From Streptomyces sp. SDr-06 (lineage in GTDB: Bacteria; Actinomycetota; Actinomycetes; Streptomycetales; Streptomycetaceae), in assembly GCF_003324565.1 (NCBI RefSeq), contig NZ_QOLA01000015.1, positions 62,001 to 126,000 of the forward strand: a stretch of DNA of 64,000 bases, written 5' to 3'. A program made the translations under genes and the position numbers. Positions 49,465 through 58,151 of the stretch are shown here, in pieces; position 1 is the first letter of the stretch; every line of letters begins with the position of its first letter. Under the pieces are notes generated by a model. That model did not search any database. It saw nothing but the letters and a program-made list of their open reading frames with translations, and was not told where the DNA came from.

Positions 49465-50244
49465 ATGTCCCGCGACGCCCGCTGGCAGGCGCTCCTCGAA
49501 CTGCTCGTGGAGCAGGGCCGCCTCGACGTCGACGAGGCGGCGGCGGCGCTCGGGGTGTCGGCCGCGACGATCCGCCGGGACTTCGACCAGCTCGCCGAGC
49601 AGCAGATGCTGGTGCGCACCCGGGGTGGCGCGCTCGTGCACGGCGTCTCCTACGAGCTGCCCCTGCGCTACAAGACGGCGCGCCAGGCCTCGGAGAAGCA
49701 GCGCATCGCGAAGGCCGTGGCGGATCTGGTGGCCCCCGGCGAGGCGGTCGGCCTGACCGGCGGCACCACCACCACGGAGGTCGCCCGCGCCCTGGCCGTG
49801 CGGCCCGAACTGGCCACCGGGTCACCGGCGTTGACGATCGTGACGAACGCGCTCAACATCGCGAACGAGCTCGCGGTGCGGCCGCAGTTCAAGATCGTGG
49901 TGACCGGCGGAGTGGCCCGCCCCCAGTCGTACGAGCTCACCGGGCCGCTGGCGGGCGGGGTGCTCAACCAGATCACGATGGATGTGGCCGTGCTCGGCGT
50001 CGGCGCGTTCGACGTGACCCACGGCGCCTCGGCGCACGACGAGGACGAGGCCGGCATCAACCGGCTGCTCTGCGAGCGGGCCGAGCGCGTGGTGGTGGCG
50101 GCGGACTCCACGAAGCTCGGCAAGCGGACCTTCGCGCGGATCTGCGCGACGGCCCAGGTGGGCACCCTGGTCACCGACACGGGCATCTCACCGGAGACGG
50201 CCGCCCTCTTCACCGGGGCCGGGGTGACGGTCCTGGCGGTCTGA
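49465..50244 (+). CDS. DeoR/GlpR-family transcriptional regulator
   Basis: A 259-residue sugar-phosphate-responsive repressor. The N-terminal HTH is LDVDEAAAALGVSAATIRRD followed by LAEQQMLVRTRGGALVHG. The C-terminal ribose-isomerase-like sensor shows AVGLTGGTTTTEVARAL, LTIVTNALNIANELA, KIVVTGGVARPQSYELTGPL and VVAADSTKLGKRTFARI, all typical of the family. The ATG has CGGAGGG upstream. It is divergent from the SIS-aldolase operon and probably controls it. A similar DNA element before the GH31 gene suggests a second target. Confidence 0.93.
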   Translation: MSRDARWQALLELLVEQGRLDVDEAAAALGVSAATIRRDFDQLAEQQMLVRTRGGALVHGVSYELPLRYKTARQASEKQRIAKAVADLVAPGEAVGLTGGTTTTEVARALAVRPELATGSPALTIVTNALNIANELAVRPQFKIVVTGGVARPQSYELTGPLAGGVLNQITMDVAVLGVGAFDVTHGASAHDEDEAGINRLLCERAERVVVAADSTKLGKRTFARICATAQVGTLVTDTGISPETAALFTGAGVTVLAV

Positions 50245-50274
50245 CCCGCCAACAGACCTGCGTGATCGGCGGGT
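50244..50274. terminator. Weak hairpin between the convergent DeoR and TetR genes
   Basis: ACCCGCC (50244-50250) pairs with GGCGGGT (50268-50274) across a 17-nt loop in the 42-bp gap between the two stop codons. Candidate bidirectional terminator; the long loop weakens it. Confidence 0.4.
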
Positions 50275-50286
50275 TGAAGGTGCCGG

Positions 50287-50886
50287 TCAGCCGATCCGCA
50301 GGGCCGGGAAGATGACCGACTCCATCAGGCCGAGCAGGGTGTCCTCACCCTGGAAGCGCTCCTCGAAGAGCCGCTCGACGCGCAGCATGCCCATGATCAT
50401 GGGGGCGACATAGCCGACGGCCGGGTTGTCCGCCGCCACCTCGCCGCGCTCGATCCCGCGCCGGAGCATCGCGTCGAGTGCGGCGATCTCTGGGTTCAGG
50501 ACGGTCTCGCGCAGCGCCTCGCGCAGGTCGGGGTGCTTGATGTAGGCCTGACCGACGGCTTCCATCAGCGCGGTGTCGGGGCCTTCCCTGCGGCCGACCA
50601 CCCGGGCCGCCTCGCGCAGATCCCCGGCGAGCGTGCCGGTGTCGATGCCGGAGAAGAACGAGCAGCGGTTGCGGCCGAGCGCCGCCGTGACGAGCAGCGG
50701 CTTGTTCTTCCACTGGCGGTAGAGGGTGGCCTTGCCGCACTTGGTCCGCGCGGCGACCCCCTCCATCGTCACGGAGTCGTAGCCGCCCTCTCTCAGCAGG
50801 TCGAGCACCGCGTCGTACAGCTCCAGCTCACGCTCGGGGCTGATCTTGCTGCGACGGGCAGCGGCCGTGGCGGCCTGCGTCGACAT
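50287..50886 (-). CDS. TetR-family repressor
   Basis: A 199-residue regulator. The N-terminal HTH is LYDAVLDLLREGGYDSVTME followed by GVAARTKCGKATLYRQWKNK, the canonical TetR signature. The C-terminal ligand/dimer domain (LMEAVGQAYIKHPDLREALR, MLRRGIERGEVAADNPAV) is of the TetR_C_11/16-like type often tied to transporters. It lies divergent from the PAP2-DMT pair, with a 38-bp near-perfect palindrome in the 172-bp gap, so it should repress both itself and that operon. The ligand is unknown. Confidence 0.92.
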   Translation of the reverse strand: MSTQAATAAARRSKISPERELELYDAVLDLLREGGYDSVTMEGVAARTKCGKATLYRQWKNKPLLVTAALGRNRCSFFSGIDTGTLAGDLREAARVVGRREGPDTALMEAVGQAYIKHPDLREALRETVLNPEIAALDAMLRRGIERGEVAADNPAVGYVAPMIMGMLRVERLFEERFQGEDTLLGLMESVIFPALRIG

Positions 50887-50946
50887 CGTTCCCTCCGGAG
50901 AAGAACAAGGGGGTGCTCCTGCACGTACGAGAGTAGGCTCCGCTCA

Positions 50947-50984
50947 ATCGAGACGCAAACGTATCGAGACGTTTGCGTCTCGAT
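50947..50984. promoter_or_regulatory. 38-bp TetR-type operator
   Basis: The 16-bp arms, ATCGAGACGCAAACGT (50947-50962) and its exact reverse complement (50969-50984), flank a 6-bp spacer. It sits between the tetR start and the PAP2 start and is among the longest perfect inverted repeats in the window. Confidence 0.85.
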
Positions 50985-51058
50985 GAGTTTCGATCTAGCC
51001 TTCCTACGTTTGCTCAAGTTCTTTCCACGTATCGATCCAGGTTCAAAGGGGCCGGAGA

Positions 51059-51937
51059 ATGTTTGCCGGTATAACCACGGGGGCGCGTCGCCAGACCCGC
51101 CCCGCCGGACCGGAGACGACCGCTTCCCGGCCGCCCCTGGTGCGCGAGCTGCTGCTCGTGACCGCGCTCTTCCTCGTCTACAAGTTCGGCCGCCAACTGG
51201 CGAACGGGCACGAGGCCCGCGCCTTCGACAACGCCGACCGCGTGTGGAGCTGGGAGCGCGCCCTGCACCTGCCCGGTGAGGGCTCGGTCCAGCATCTGCT
51301 GCTGCACGGCGACACCCTCGTCAAGGCCGCCAACACCTTCTACGCGACCGTGCACTTCCCGGCCACCGTGGCCTTCCTGGTCTACCTGTACCTGCGCCGC
51401 CCCAGCCACTACCTGTGGTCGCGCCGCGTGCTGGCCGGGCTCACGGCCGCCGCTCTGGTGCTGCACATCACGGTCCCGCTCGCCCCGCCCCGCATGCTCA
51501 CCACGGCGGGTCTCGTCGACACCGCCCAGGTCTACGGGCCCTCCGTGTACGCGGCGACGCCGGACAACGACGCCATGGCGAACCAGTTCGCCGCGATGCC
51601 CTCGCTGCACTTCGGCTGGGCGCTGATGATCGCCATCGGGCTGATCATGGCGACCCGCGGCCGTTGGCGCTGGCTGTGGCTGCTGCACCCGGCGCTCACC
51701 CTGCTCGTGGTCGTCGGCACCGCGAACCACTACTGGCTGGACGCGATCGTGGCCACCGCGCTGCTCGGTGCGGTGCTCTACTTCGTGCCCGCGCCGCGGC
51801 GGCTCACAAAGTTGCCTGCGGCACCCAAGCCGCTCCGGCAGGCGTCGCACCCCGCGCCCGAGGCCACCCTCGCGTCCCAGCAGGCACCCACGTCCGCGCG
51901 CACCCCCGCGCCCCAGCTCTCCGAGGCCGTGCGATGA
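51059..51937 (+). CDS. PAP2/Aur1-type membrane phosphatase or phosphotransferase
   Basis: A 292-residue membrane protein of the inositolphosphotransferase-like PAP2 branch (PAP2_3). HFPATVAFLVYLYLRRPSHY, FAAMPSLHFGWALMIAIGLI (first catalytic His) and GTANHYWLDAIVATALLG (second catalytic His) are clear. The N-terminal 30 residues and the C-terminal 50 (Pro/Ala-rich) are disordered. Eukaryotic and mycobacterial relatives transfer inositol phosphate or hydrolyse lipid phosphates. The ATG is closely preceded by GGAGA. Its stop overlaps the DMT start by 4 bp. Regulated by the adjacent TetR through the 38-bp palindrome, by inference. Confidence 0.85.
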   Translation: MFAGITTGARRQTRPAGPETTASRPPLVRELLLVTALFLVYKFGRQLANGHEARAFDNADRVWSWERALHLPGEGSVQHLLLHGDTLVKAANTFYATVHFPATVAFLVYLYLRRPSHYLWSRRVLAGLTAAALVLHITVPLAPPRMLTTAGLVDTAQVYGPSVYAATPDNDAMANQFAAMPSLHFGWALMIAIGLIMATRGRWRWLWLLHPALTLLVVVGTANHYWLDAIVATALLGAVLYFVPAPRRLTKLPAAPKPLRQASHPAPEATLASQQAPTSARTPAPQLSEAVR

Positions 51938-52836
51938 ACGAATCCGCGCTGCTCGCCACCGTGCTCTCGCTCGCCTCGGCCGCCGGCTACGCGCTGGCCG
52001 CCGTCGGCCAGTCCCGGCTCGCCGCCCAGGGCGGCGGCGGGATCGGCCGGTTGCTCACCCGCCCGCTGTGGTGGTGGGCGGTCGGCCTGAACGCCGCCGG
52101 CGCGCTCATGCACGTGGCCGCGCTCCACTACGGCCCGCTGACCCTGGTCCAGCCGCTCGGCGCGCTCACCCTGGTCGCGGCCCTCCCGCTCTCCGCGTAC
52201 TACGCGCGGCGCCGCGTCACCCGGCGCGAGTGGCGCGGCGCGGCCTGGACGCTGGCCGGGCTCACCGGCCTCATCGCGGTCACCGGCCCCGCCGCCCCGG
52301 GCGACGCGCTCAGCCTGAGCGAGGCGCTCGCCATCGCCGCGGCCACCGCGCTGCTGCTCGCCTTCCTCGTACGGGCCGGAGCGCACTCCGCGCGCGGCGG
52401 CGGCCTCGGCCACGCCACCGCGTCCGGCGTCGCCTCGGGCGTGGCGTCCGCGCTGACCCAGACGGTCACCGCCTCGCTGGCCCGCGAACTGCCCGGGGGC
52501 CCGCTCGCCTGGTGGCAGACCACCCTGCTCGCGGTGCTCGTCGCGACCTTCGCGGTCGGCGGTCTGCTGCTCTCGCAGGCGGCCTACCGCGGCGGCCTCG
52601 CCGCCCCGCTGGCCGTGGTGAACCTCGCCAACCCCGCGGCGGCCGCCGTCATCGGGGTCGCGCTGCTCGGCGAGAGCTTCCACGGCGGCCCGCTCGGCTG
52701 GCTGATCGCGGCCGCATCGGGGGGCGTCGCGGCCCGCGGAGTGCTCATGCTGACCGGCGCCACCCCCGCCGACCTGCCCGCCCCGCTGCCGACCGAGCTC
52801 CCGACCCCCGAGCCGGCGGTCCGGGTCACCGTCTGA
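51934..52836 (+). CDS. DMT-superfamily transporter, paralogue of the one at 14.4 kb
   Basis: A 300-residue membrane protein with about ten helices. GPLTLVQPLGALTLVAALPL and LLLSQAAYRGGLAAPLAVV with NPAAAAVIGVALLGESF closely parallel the DMT protein at 14429-15340. The family is EamA-like drug/metabolite exporters; the substrate is unknown. It starts in the PAP2 stop (ATGA), so a lipid-phosphatase-like enzyme and an exporter are made together under TetR-type control. The C-terminus ends in a Pro/Thr-rich tail. Confidence 0.87.
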   Translation: MNESALLATVLSLASAAGYALAAVGQSRLAAQGGGGIGRLLTRPLWWWAVGLNAAGALMHVAALHYGPLTLVQPLGALTLVAALPLSAYYARRRVTRREWRGAAWTLAGLTGLIAVTGPAAPGDALSLSEALAIAAATALLLAFLVRAGAHSARGGGLGHATASGVASGVASALTQTVTASLARELPGGPLAWWQTTLLAVLVATFAVGGLLLSQAAYRGGLAAPLAVVNLANPAAAAVIGVALLGESFHGGPLGWLIAAASGGVAARGVLMLTGATPADLPAPLPTELPTPEPAVRVTV

Positions 52837-52938
52837 GGGCGCCGCCTCACAGGTCGAGCGCGATCGCTTTCTCGCCAAGGGGGCACAGGGAGCCCGCCTC
52901 GGGGCCCGTCGAAGGCGGACCCCCGGCCCGGCCGTCCA

Positions 52939-53925
52939 TCAGGCGTTGACGTCCACGATCGTGCGGCCGCGGACCTGACCGGCGAGGATACGCTCGGCGA
53001 CGGCGGGAACCTCGCCCAGGCCGACCTGCGTGGTCATCTTCTCCAGCAGCGTCAGGTCCAGATCGCGGGCGAGCCGTTCGTACGCCCGCACGCGCCGCTC
53101 CATCGGGGCCTGTACGGAGTCGATGCCCACCAGGGTCACACCGCGCAGGATGAACGGCAGCACGGTGCCCGGCAGGTCGGTTCCCTGAGCCAGGCCGCAG
53201 CTGGTGACGGTGCCGCCGTAGCGGGTGCTCGCGAGGGCGTTGACCAGGGTGTGGCTGCCGACCGAGTCGACGGCCGCGGCCCAGCGCTCCTTGCCGAGCG
53301 GGCGGCCGGGGCCGGAGAGTGCGGCCCGGTCGATGATCTCGGCGGCGCCGAGTTCGCGCAGGTAGTCGCTCTCGGCGGGGCGACCGGTCGAGGCGAGCAC
53401 CCGGTGGCCGAGCCTGGCGAGGAGCGCCACGGCGACCGAGCCTACTCCGCCTGCGGCGCCGGTGACGAGGACGTCGCCGCTGTCCGGGGTGACGCCCGCG
53501 TCCTCCAGGGCGAGCACGCTGAGCATCGCGGTGTATCCGGCGGTGCCGATGGCCGCCGCCTGCCAGGTGGTGAGGCCCGCCGGGAGCGGGACCAGCCAGT
53601 CGCCGCTGACCCGCGCCTTCTGCGCGAACCCGCCGTCGTGCTGCTCGCCGACGCCGTAGCCGTTGAGCACCACCTTGTCGCCGGGCGCGAACGAGGCGTG
53701 GCCGGACGACTCGACGGTGCCCGCGAGGTCGATGCCGGGCACCAGCGGATACGTGCGCACGATGCCCTTGCCGTGGGCGAGCGCGAGGCCGTCCTTGTAG
53801 TTGACGGTCGAGTAGTCCACGGCGATGGTCACATCGCCCTCGGGGAGCTCGCTCTCCTCCAGCGTGACGGTGTCGACCCGGTGGCCCTGCTCGTCCTGGG
53901 TGACACGGATGGCGCGGAATGACAT
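52939..53925 (-). CDS. Quinone oxidoreductase of the YhdH/YhfP (acrylyl-CoA reductase) type
   Basis: A 328-residue zinc-independent medium-chain reductase. It has the family marks DYSTVNYKDGLALAHGKGIV, YPLVPGIDLAGTVESSGHAS, GYGVGEQHDGGFAQKARV, AAIGTAGYTAMLSVLALEDA, the NADPH-binding VTGAAGGVGSVAVALLARLG and GRTIVDVNA at the end. Members reduce acrylyl-CoA or quinones with NADPH. Zinc ligands are absent, as expected. No acrylate or DMSP genes are adjacent. Monocistronic, with a 133-bp gap containing the GH31 terminator upstream. Confidence 0.93.
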   Translation of the reverse strand: MSFRAIRVTQDEQGHRVDTVTLEESELPEGDVTIAVDYSTVNYKDGLALAHGKGIVRTYPLVPGIDLAGTVESSGHASFAPGDKVVLNGYGVGEQHDGGFAQKARVSGDWLVPLPAGLTTWQAAAIGTAGYTAMLSVLALEDAGVTPDSGDVLVTGAAGGVGSVAVALLARLGHRVLASTGRPAESDYLRELGAAEIIDRAALSGPGRPLGKERWAAAVDSVGSHTLVNALASTRYGGTVTSCGLAQGTDLPGTVLPFILRGVTLVGIDSVQAPMERRVRAYERLARDLDLTLLEKMTTQVGLGEVPAVAERILAGQVRGRTIVDVNA

Positions 53926-54003
53926 CGAATCGATCTCCTGGCGTTCGGGTGCCTGTTCAGCCGTACGTCGATCTTGCCCCAGCCTTCCCTCCGTACATGC
54001 GGA

Positions 54004-54036
54004 GGGGCCGTACCGGACGGCTCACGGTACGGCCCC
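54004..54036 (-). terminator. 12-bp stem terminator after the GH31 gene
   Basis: GGGGCCGTACCG (54004-54015) pairs perfectly with 54025-54036 around a 9-nt loop, 23 bp past the GH31 stop. Confidence 0.75.
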
Positions 54037-54058
54037 CGACCCGGTGGCGGGCGTCAGG

Positions 54059-56728
54059 TCACGCGATCTCGACGGAGAAGCCGTGGCCGGTCGACTGCGC
54101 CGGTGTCCTCACCTCCGTCACGCCGGTCGCGGGATCGACGTACCAGCCCGTGCCCGCGGCGGCCAGCTCCGCGGCGGAGCCGTAGCGGTGCAGTCGGCTC
54201 CCGCCGAGGGCGACGACGGTGGGAGCCGCCGTGGAGTGGACGGTGAACCGGTAGGAGCGGGCGGACGGCTTGCCCTGGTAACTGCCCACGCTGGCCCCGA
54301 CGTCGAGGACCGAGGCACGTCCGGCCGAAGTGACCTGGACCCGCTGGGTGGCCGAGGCGCCCTGCGTGAACTGCCGGGTCACCCCGTCGTCCTCGTACAG
54401 CGTGTAGGAGGACGTGCCGAGCCGGGGGTAGATGTCGTAGTCCAGCTCGCCCTTGTCCCGGGTCTGCCAGGACGTCGTGCCCCGGGGCCACATCGGCACG
54501 ATCGAGCCGCCCTTCACGAACAGCGGGAGCGTGTCGAGCGGGGCCGCGTAGTGGTCGATGGTCGTCGGGCCCTGGTAGGTCCGGCCCGTCCAGTAGTCGG
54601 TCCAGGTGCCCTTGGGCAGGTAGATGCCGTCGCGGACGCTGGTGTCGCTGTAGACGGGGGCGACCAGGAAGTCCGGCCCGGCCAGGAACTCGTACTTGGC
54701 CTTCGCACCAAGGGTGTTGGGATCGTCGGGGTACTCCAGGGAGAGCGGGCGGACCGCGCCGACGCCGGTCTTCGTGGCGTCCTTGGAGAGCCCGTACATG
54801 TACGGGAGCAGCCGCTCCTTGAGCTGGAGGTACTTGCGGTTGATGGAGGCGTACGGCTCGCCGTCCAGCCAGGGCTGCTGGTCGGCGGCCTTGCCGGTGG
54901 CGAGGTCCTTGGCCCAGCCGTCCATCGTCATGATGGCGGGCAGGAACGCCTTCCACTGGAGGTCACGGGTGTACAGCTTGGGGTCGTGGCCGAAGATGCT
55001 GCCGACGTCACCCGTGTTGTAGGCGATGCCGGACAGCGTGGCCCCCGCATAGGTGGGGATCTGCCAGCGCAGGTAGTCCCAGCTGAGCTTCTGGTCGCCG
55101 CTCCACAGGACGCCGCAGCGCTGCGCGCCGGCCCAGGAGACGGGCAGCCACACGAAGCCCCGCGCGTCGCTGTTGTTCTCGATGCCCGCCTTCGCCTGGT
55201 CGCAGGCGTTCAGGGCGAAGCCGTACCCGTTGCCGACCCAGGCCACGTCCAGCTTCGCCACCCGCTGGCCCGCCTTGACCTGGTCGGCGAGCTTGTCGAG
55301 GCCGTCCTGGGTCCACAGTCCGAGCTGGGCGTTGTGGGCCTGAAGGCCCTTGCCGGTCTCGGCGAGGTTCTCGTAGCCGCAGCCATAGCCGTCGTTGACG
55401 AGCATCCAGCCGAGCGGCATCTGGTTCCGGGTGTAGCCGTCGGCGACCTTGAGCGCGTCCAGGGTGTGCCGTTCACCCCGATTGGCGTTGTGCAGATAGC
55501 AGTCGGAGTCACCCGGTTCGAGCCCGTACACCGGCGGCATGAACGGCTTGCCCACCAGCGAGGTGTACTTCCCGATGACCGACTTCACGTCGCCGGTGAA
55601 GTAGTACGCGTCCAGGCGCCGTTCCTGCTGGCCCGTGCGCACCCGCGGCCCGAAGTCGTACACACCGGGCGTGAAGGTGTTGCGGAACACCCCGTATCCG
55701 GCGGAGGAGATGTAGAAGGGCTGCGAGTTGTTCCAGCCGCCCTCGTTCCAGTTGGTGTTGTTGCCCACGTTCATGACCTGGTCGCGGTGCGAGAAGCTGC
55801 CGTTCTGCTCGCCGCCGCCGAAGAACTGCTCGTCGGCGCCGCGTGTCAGGCTCTGCCGCATGCCGCCGGAGGTCCAGCGCAGCGGGTCGGCCTCGGACCA
55901 GATCACGGTCTTGTTGTCGCCCTTGTAGAGCGCGAAGCGGAGCGGCTTCTTGTAGACGCGCAGCACGACGTCCTTGCTCCGGATCCCGTAATAGGTGCCC
56001 GCGTTGAAGGACTTGGTGTTCTTCTGCGGCTTCGGCTCGGCCTGGATCATGTGGCTGCCGGGCGGGTCGGTGAACGTGCCGTCCGGGGCGGCCCGCAGCC
56101 GCAGCGTGTCGTCGGCCAGGAAGTCCACGCGGGCCTTCAGCGGACCTGCGGCGACGTCGTAGGTGCCGTCCTTACCGCCGAAGACCGTGAGGTCCCCGGC
56201 GTCGGTCGGCTCGGGCAGGTACGCGGTGCCCGTGAACGAGTTGTGGTGCACGTCGTAGGGCACGACGACCACGTGGTACGTCCCCGACGCCTTGGGGATG
56301 ACGGTCGCCTCGGGGTCGGCGGTGCCCGCGCTGGAGGCCACCTGCTTCCCGGCGTCGTCGTAGATGTACAGGTCGAAGTCGTCGGTGGGGGTGGCCCATT
56401 GGATGGAGACGGGCACGCCGCCCTCCGGATTGTCGTCCCACTCGCCGGCCGGCGGTTTCACCGTCAGGTCGAAGCGGTCGCACACCGCGCCCGCGGGGTC
56501 CTGCGCGGGCGGCGGGCACTTGTCGGGTGAGCCGACGGTGCCCTTCTCATAGACCGGGCTCTGCCAGGTCAGGGACTTGGTGCCGCTGTCCAGGACACCG
56601 CCGGGCGGCGCCGCGGCCTCGGCGTGGGCGGCCGGAACGGCCAGCGCGGTGAGGCCGAGCGCGAGCGCCGAGAGCACGGCGACGGCGGGCCTTCGGGGCG
56701 GATGGGAGCGATGCCAGGGCGTCCGCAA
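54059..56728 (-). CDS. Secreted GH31 alpha-glucosidase-type enzyme
   Basis: An exported glycosidase of about 889 residues. With the TTG at 56728 (GGAGA at 8 nt) the N-terminus is a good signal peptide (PAVAVLSALALGLTALAVPA, ending AHAEA). An ATG at 56782 is open in frame but has no ribosome site. After an N-terminal beta domain (VPVSIQWATPTDDFDLYIYD) comes the GH31 barrel: GVYDFGPRVRTGQQERR, PPVYGLEPGDSDCYL, the nucleophile in VAKLDVAWVGNGYG (Asp about 493) and the acid/base in GVLWSGDQKLSW (Asp about 542), then GSIVPMWPRGTTSWQTRDKG. The linkage specificity is not readable. A DeoR-type element overlaps its promoter. Terminator downstream. Confidence 0.9.
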   Translation of the reverse strand: MRTPWHRSHPPRRPAVAVLSALALGLTALAVPAAHAEAAAPPGGVLDSGTKSLTWQSPVYEKGTVGSPDKCPPPAQDPAGAVCDRFDLTVKPPAGEWDDNPEGGVPVSIQWATPTDDFDLYIYDDAGKQVASSAGTADPEATVIPKASGTYHVVVVPYDVHHNSFTGTAYLPEPTDAGDLTVFGGKDGTYDVAAGPLKARVDFLADDTLRLRAAPDGTFTDPPGSHMIQAEPKPQKNTKSFNAGTYYGIRSKDVVLRVYKKPLRFALYKGDNKTVIWSEADPLRWTSGGMRQSLTRGADEQFFGGGEQNGSFSHRDQVMNVGNNTNWNEGGWNNSQPFYISSAGYGVFRNTFTPGVYDFGPRVRTGQQERRLDAYYFTGDVKSVIGKYTSLVGKPFMPPVYGLEPGDSDCYLHNANRGERHTLDALKVADGYTRNQMPLGWMLVNDGYGCGYENLAETGKGLQAHNAQLGLWTQDGLDKLADQVKAGQRVAKLDVAWVGNGYGFALNACDQAKAGIENNSDARGFVWLPVSWAGAQRCGVLWSGDQKLSWDYLRWQIPTYAGATLSGIAYNTGDVGSIFGHDPKLYTRDLQWKAFLPAIMTMDGWAKDLATGKAADQQPWLDGEPYASINRKYLQLKERLLPYMYGLSKDATKTGVGAVRPLSLEYPDDPNTLGAKAKYEFLAGPDFLVAPVYSDTSVRDGIYLPKGTWTDYWTGRTYQGPTTIDHYAAPLDTLPLFVKGGSIVPMWPRGTTSWQTRDKGELDYDIYPRLGTSSYTLYEDDGVTRQFTQGASATQRVQVTSAGRASVLDVGASVGSYQGKPSARSYRFTVHSTAAPTVVALGGSRLHRYGSAAELAAAGTGWYVDPATGVTEVRTPAQSTGHGFSVEIA

Positions 56729-56798
56729 GGGTTCATTCTCCGTTCGTACCGAGCAACAGCCGGGCGCGGCGTGCGCGTTCATGCTTGGAACAGTGGAG

Positions 56799-56839
56799 TT
56801 TCGAGCATCAAGATTCACCGTGAGGCGGGTACATGTCAA
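56799..56839 (-). promoter_or_regulatory. GH31 promoter with DeoR-type element over the -10
   Basis: On the reverse strand, TTGACA (56834-56839), a 17-bp spacer and GAATCT (56811-56816). The plus-strand element TTTCGAGCATCAAGATTCA (56799-56817) covers the -10 and matches the one before the SIS operon except for small gaps. Confidence 0.6.
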
Positions 56840-56941
56840 CGCTTCAGGCAGGGGGAACCCATACTTCCGCAGCGGTGTCGGCGCGGGACGGAGCAAGGAG
56901 CCGAGTGGCCGTCCCGCCCGGCCCCCGGCGCGCGCACGCCT

Positions 56942-56981
56942 CAGCCCCGCCACCTGTCGGCTGCGCAGGGTGGCGGGGCTG
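56942..56981 (-). terminator. 13-bp stem terminator after the repeat-rich membrane gene
   Basis: CAGCCCCGCCACC (56942-56954) pairs perfectly with 56969-56981 around a 14-nt loop, about 50 bp past the stop of the gene at 57033. The rest of the 304-bp gap holds the GH31 promoter. Confidence 0.65.
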
Positions 56982-57032
56982 GGTCACTTCTCGCGGCTGA
57001 ACGCCCCTCCGGTCAGGAGGGCGCGTACGCCG

Positions 57033-57731
57033 TCACGGCAGGACGAACCAGTCCATGCCGAGCGCCGCGGCGAGGCCGACCACGAGGAGCCAAGACCCCA
57101 GCCGGGTGCGCCCGTTGCGGCTCAGCTCGATCACGACACCACACAGGATCAGGGCGAGCCCGTACACCCCGACCACCAGGACGGAGGACCGGGTCGCCAG
57201 GCGTACGACGAGGATCACCCCCATCGCCGCCATGAGCACACCCGCGGCCACCATCCGAACGCGCCGCGCCTGCCGCGGGGCCATACCCCGCCGCTCCCCC
57301 TCGTCGGCGGGCTCGGCGGGTTCGGCGCCGGCCGCACCACCGACGTGACCGGCAGGCTCGACCGGCTCGGCAGGCTCGGCGCCGGCCGCACCACCGACGT
57401 GACCGGTCCGCTCGACCGGCTTGGCGGGCTCAGCGGCAGGCGCGGCATCAGCGTGACCGGCAGGCTCGACCGGCTCGGCAGGCTCGGCGGGAGCAGTCTC
57501 GAAGGAGTTCGCGGTCTCGGGGGCGGGCCCGGCGCCGGTGTCGGTCGCGTCCTCGGCGGTCCCCGCGGCGCTCCCCGCGTCGGCAGCGGTCTCGGCGCCC
57601 TGGGTCCGTGAAGCCCCCTTCGCCGTGGGCGGGTTCGTGGCCTGCTTCGGTACCGCCCCTTCCGCCGCGCCACCGGCTCCACGCGCTTCCGGTGCCGCGT
57701 CCACCGCTTGTTCCTGATCCGAGGTGCTCAT
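57033..57731 (-). CDS. Repeat-rich acidic protein with C-terminal membrane helices
   Basis: A 232-residue protein. The first 145 residues are disordered and rich in Ala, Glu, Pro and Gly, with repeats of the type EPAEPVEPAGHVGGAAGA. The C-terminal 80 residues contain three hydrophobic helices (VRMVAAGVLMAAMGVILVVR, SSVLVVGVYGLALILCGVVI, LLVVGLAAALGMDWFVLP). The membrane part resembles small actinobacterial proteins of unknown role. The N-terminal tail would be cytoplasmic or surface exposed depending on orientation. The start is an ATG; no partner genes are evident. Confidence 0.7.
   Translation of the reverse strand: MSTSDQEQAVDAAPEARGAGGAAEGAVPKQATNPPTAKGASRTQGAETAADAGSAAGTAEDATDTGAGPAPETANSFETAPAEPAEPVEPAGHADAAPAAEPAKPVERTGHVGGAAGAEPAEPVEPAGHVGGAAGAEPAEPADEGERRGMAPRQARRVRMVAAGVLMAAMGVILVVRLATRSSVLVVGVYGLALILCGVVIELSRNGRTRLGSWLLVVGLAAALGMDWFVLP
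57322..57490. repeat. 54-bp coding tandem repeats
   Basis: A block beginning TCGGCGCCGGCCGCACCACC at 57322 recurs at 57376, with a more diverged third copy after 57430. It encodes the EPAEPVEPAGHVGG repeats of the gene above, so it is a minisatellite inside a coding region and not a CRISPR. Confidence 0.75.
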
Positions 57732-57931
57732 GAGCCCGGATCGTAATCGCTTCCCCCGTTACGGTGTTCCATCCTGGTCACGGCCGCGCCACACCTCGGC
57801 GTGAGCCCCCTCACAGACTGCCGCAGGCCGATTGCGTGCGGACCCCCGCCACCTGCGACGCTCCCCCGCTTTCCGGATCACTACGCGACAACCCGCAATC
57901 GGGTGTCAACTCCGCTTTGTCCGCTGGGACG

Positions 57932-57960
57932 TTGACCCCAATAGCAGGGCGAAATAGTCT
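57932..57960 (+). promoter_or_regulatory. Housekeeping-type promoter upstream of the SARP gene
   Basis: TTGACC, a 17-bp spacer and TAGTCT. Transcription would start about 57967, leaving a leader of roughly 185 nt before the TTG start of the SARP gene. The remaining 420-bp gap (57732-58151) shows no gene. Confidence 0.6.
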
Positions 57961-58151
57961 TCCTCCATGTTCTCTACGGGGGTAGAGCACTGCTCTTGGG
58001 AGCGATGGGCGAGAGACCGACGCCGAAGAACGTCGATCATTCCGCTGATCCGCGGCCCGGTCGATTCGCCGGGCACATCTGATCCACCCGCCGGGCCGCA
58101 CGGCCCCGTAGTCGTGGATTCCGCTTTTGCACGCAGCACGGGGGAAGCACG

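Noticed and set aside
53825..56530. A 901-residue forward frame opposite the GH31 gene
   Set aside because: No domain is visible, and it mirrors the catalytic glycosidase on the other strand.
57322..57490. Possible CRISPR-like repeats
   Set aside because: The repeats are contiguous 54-bp units in frame with a protein and have no unique spacers.
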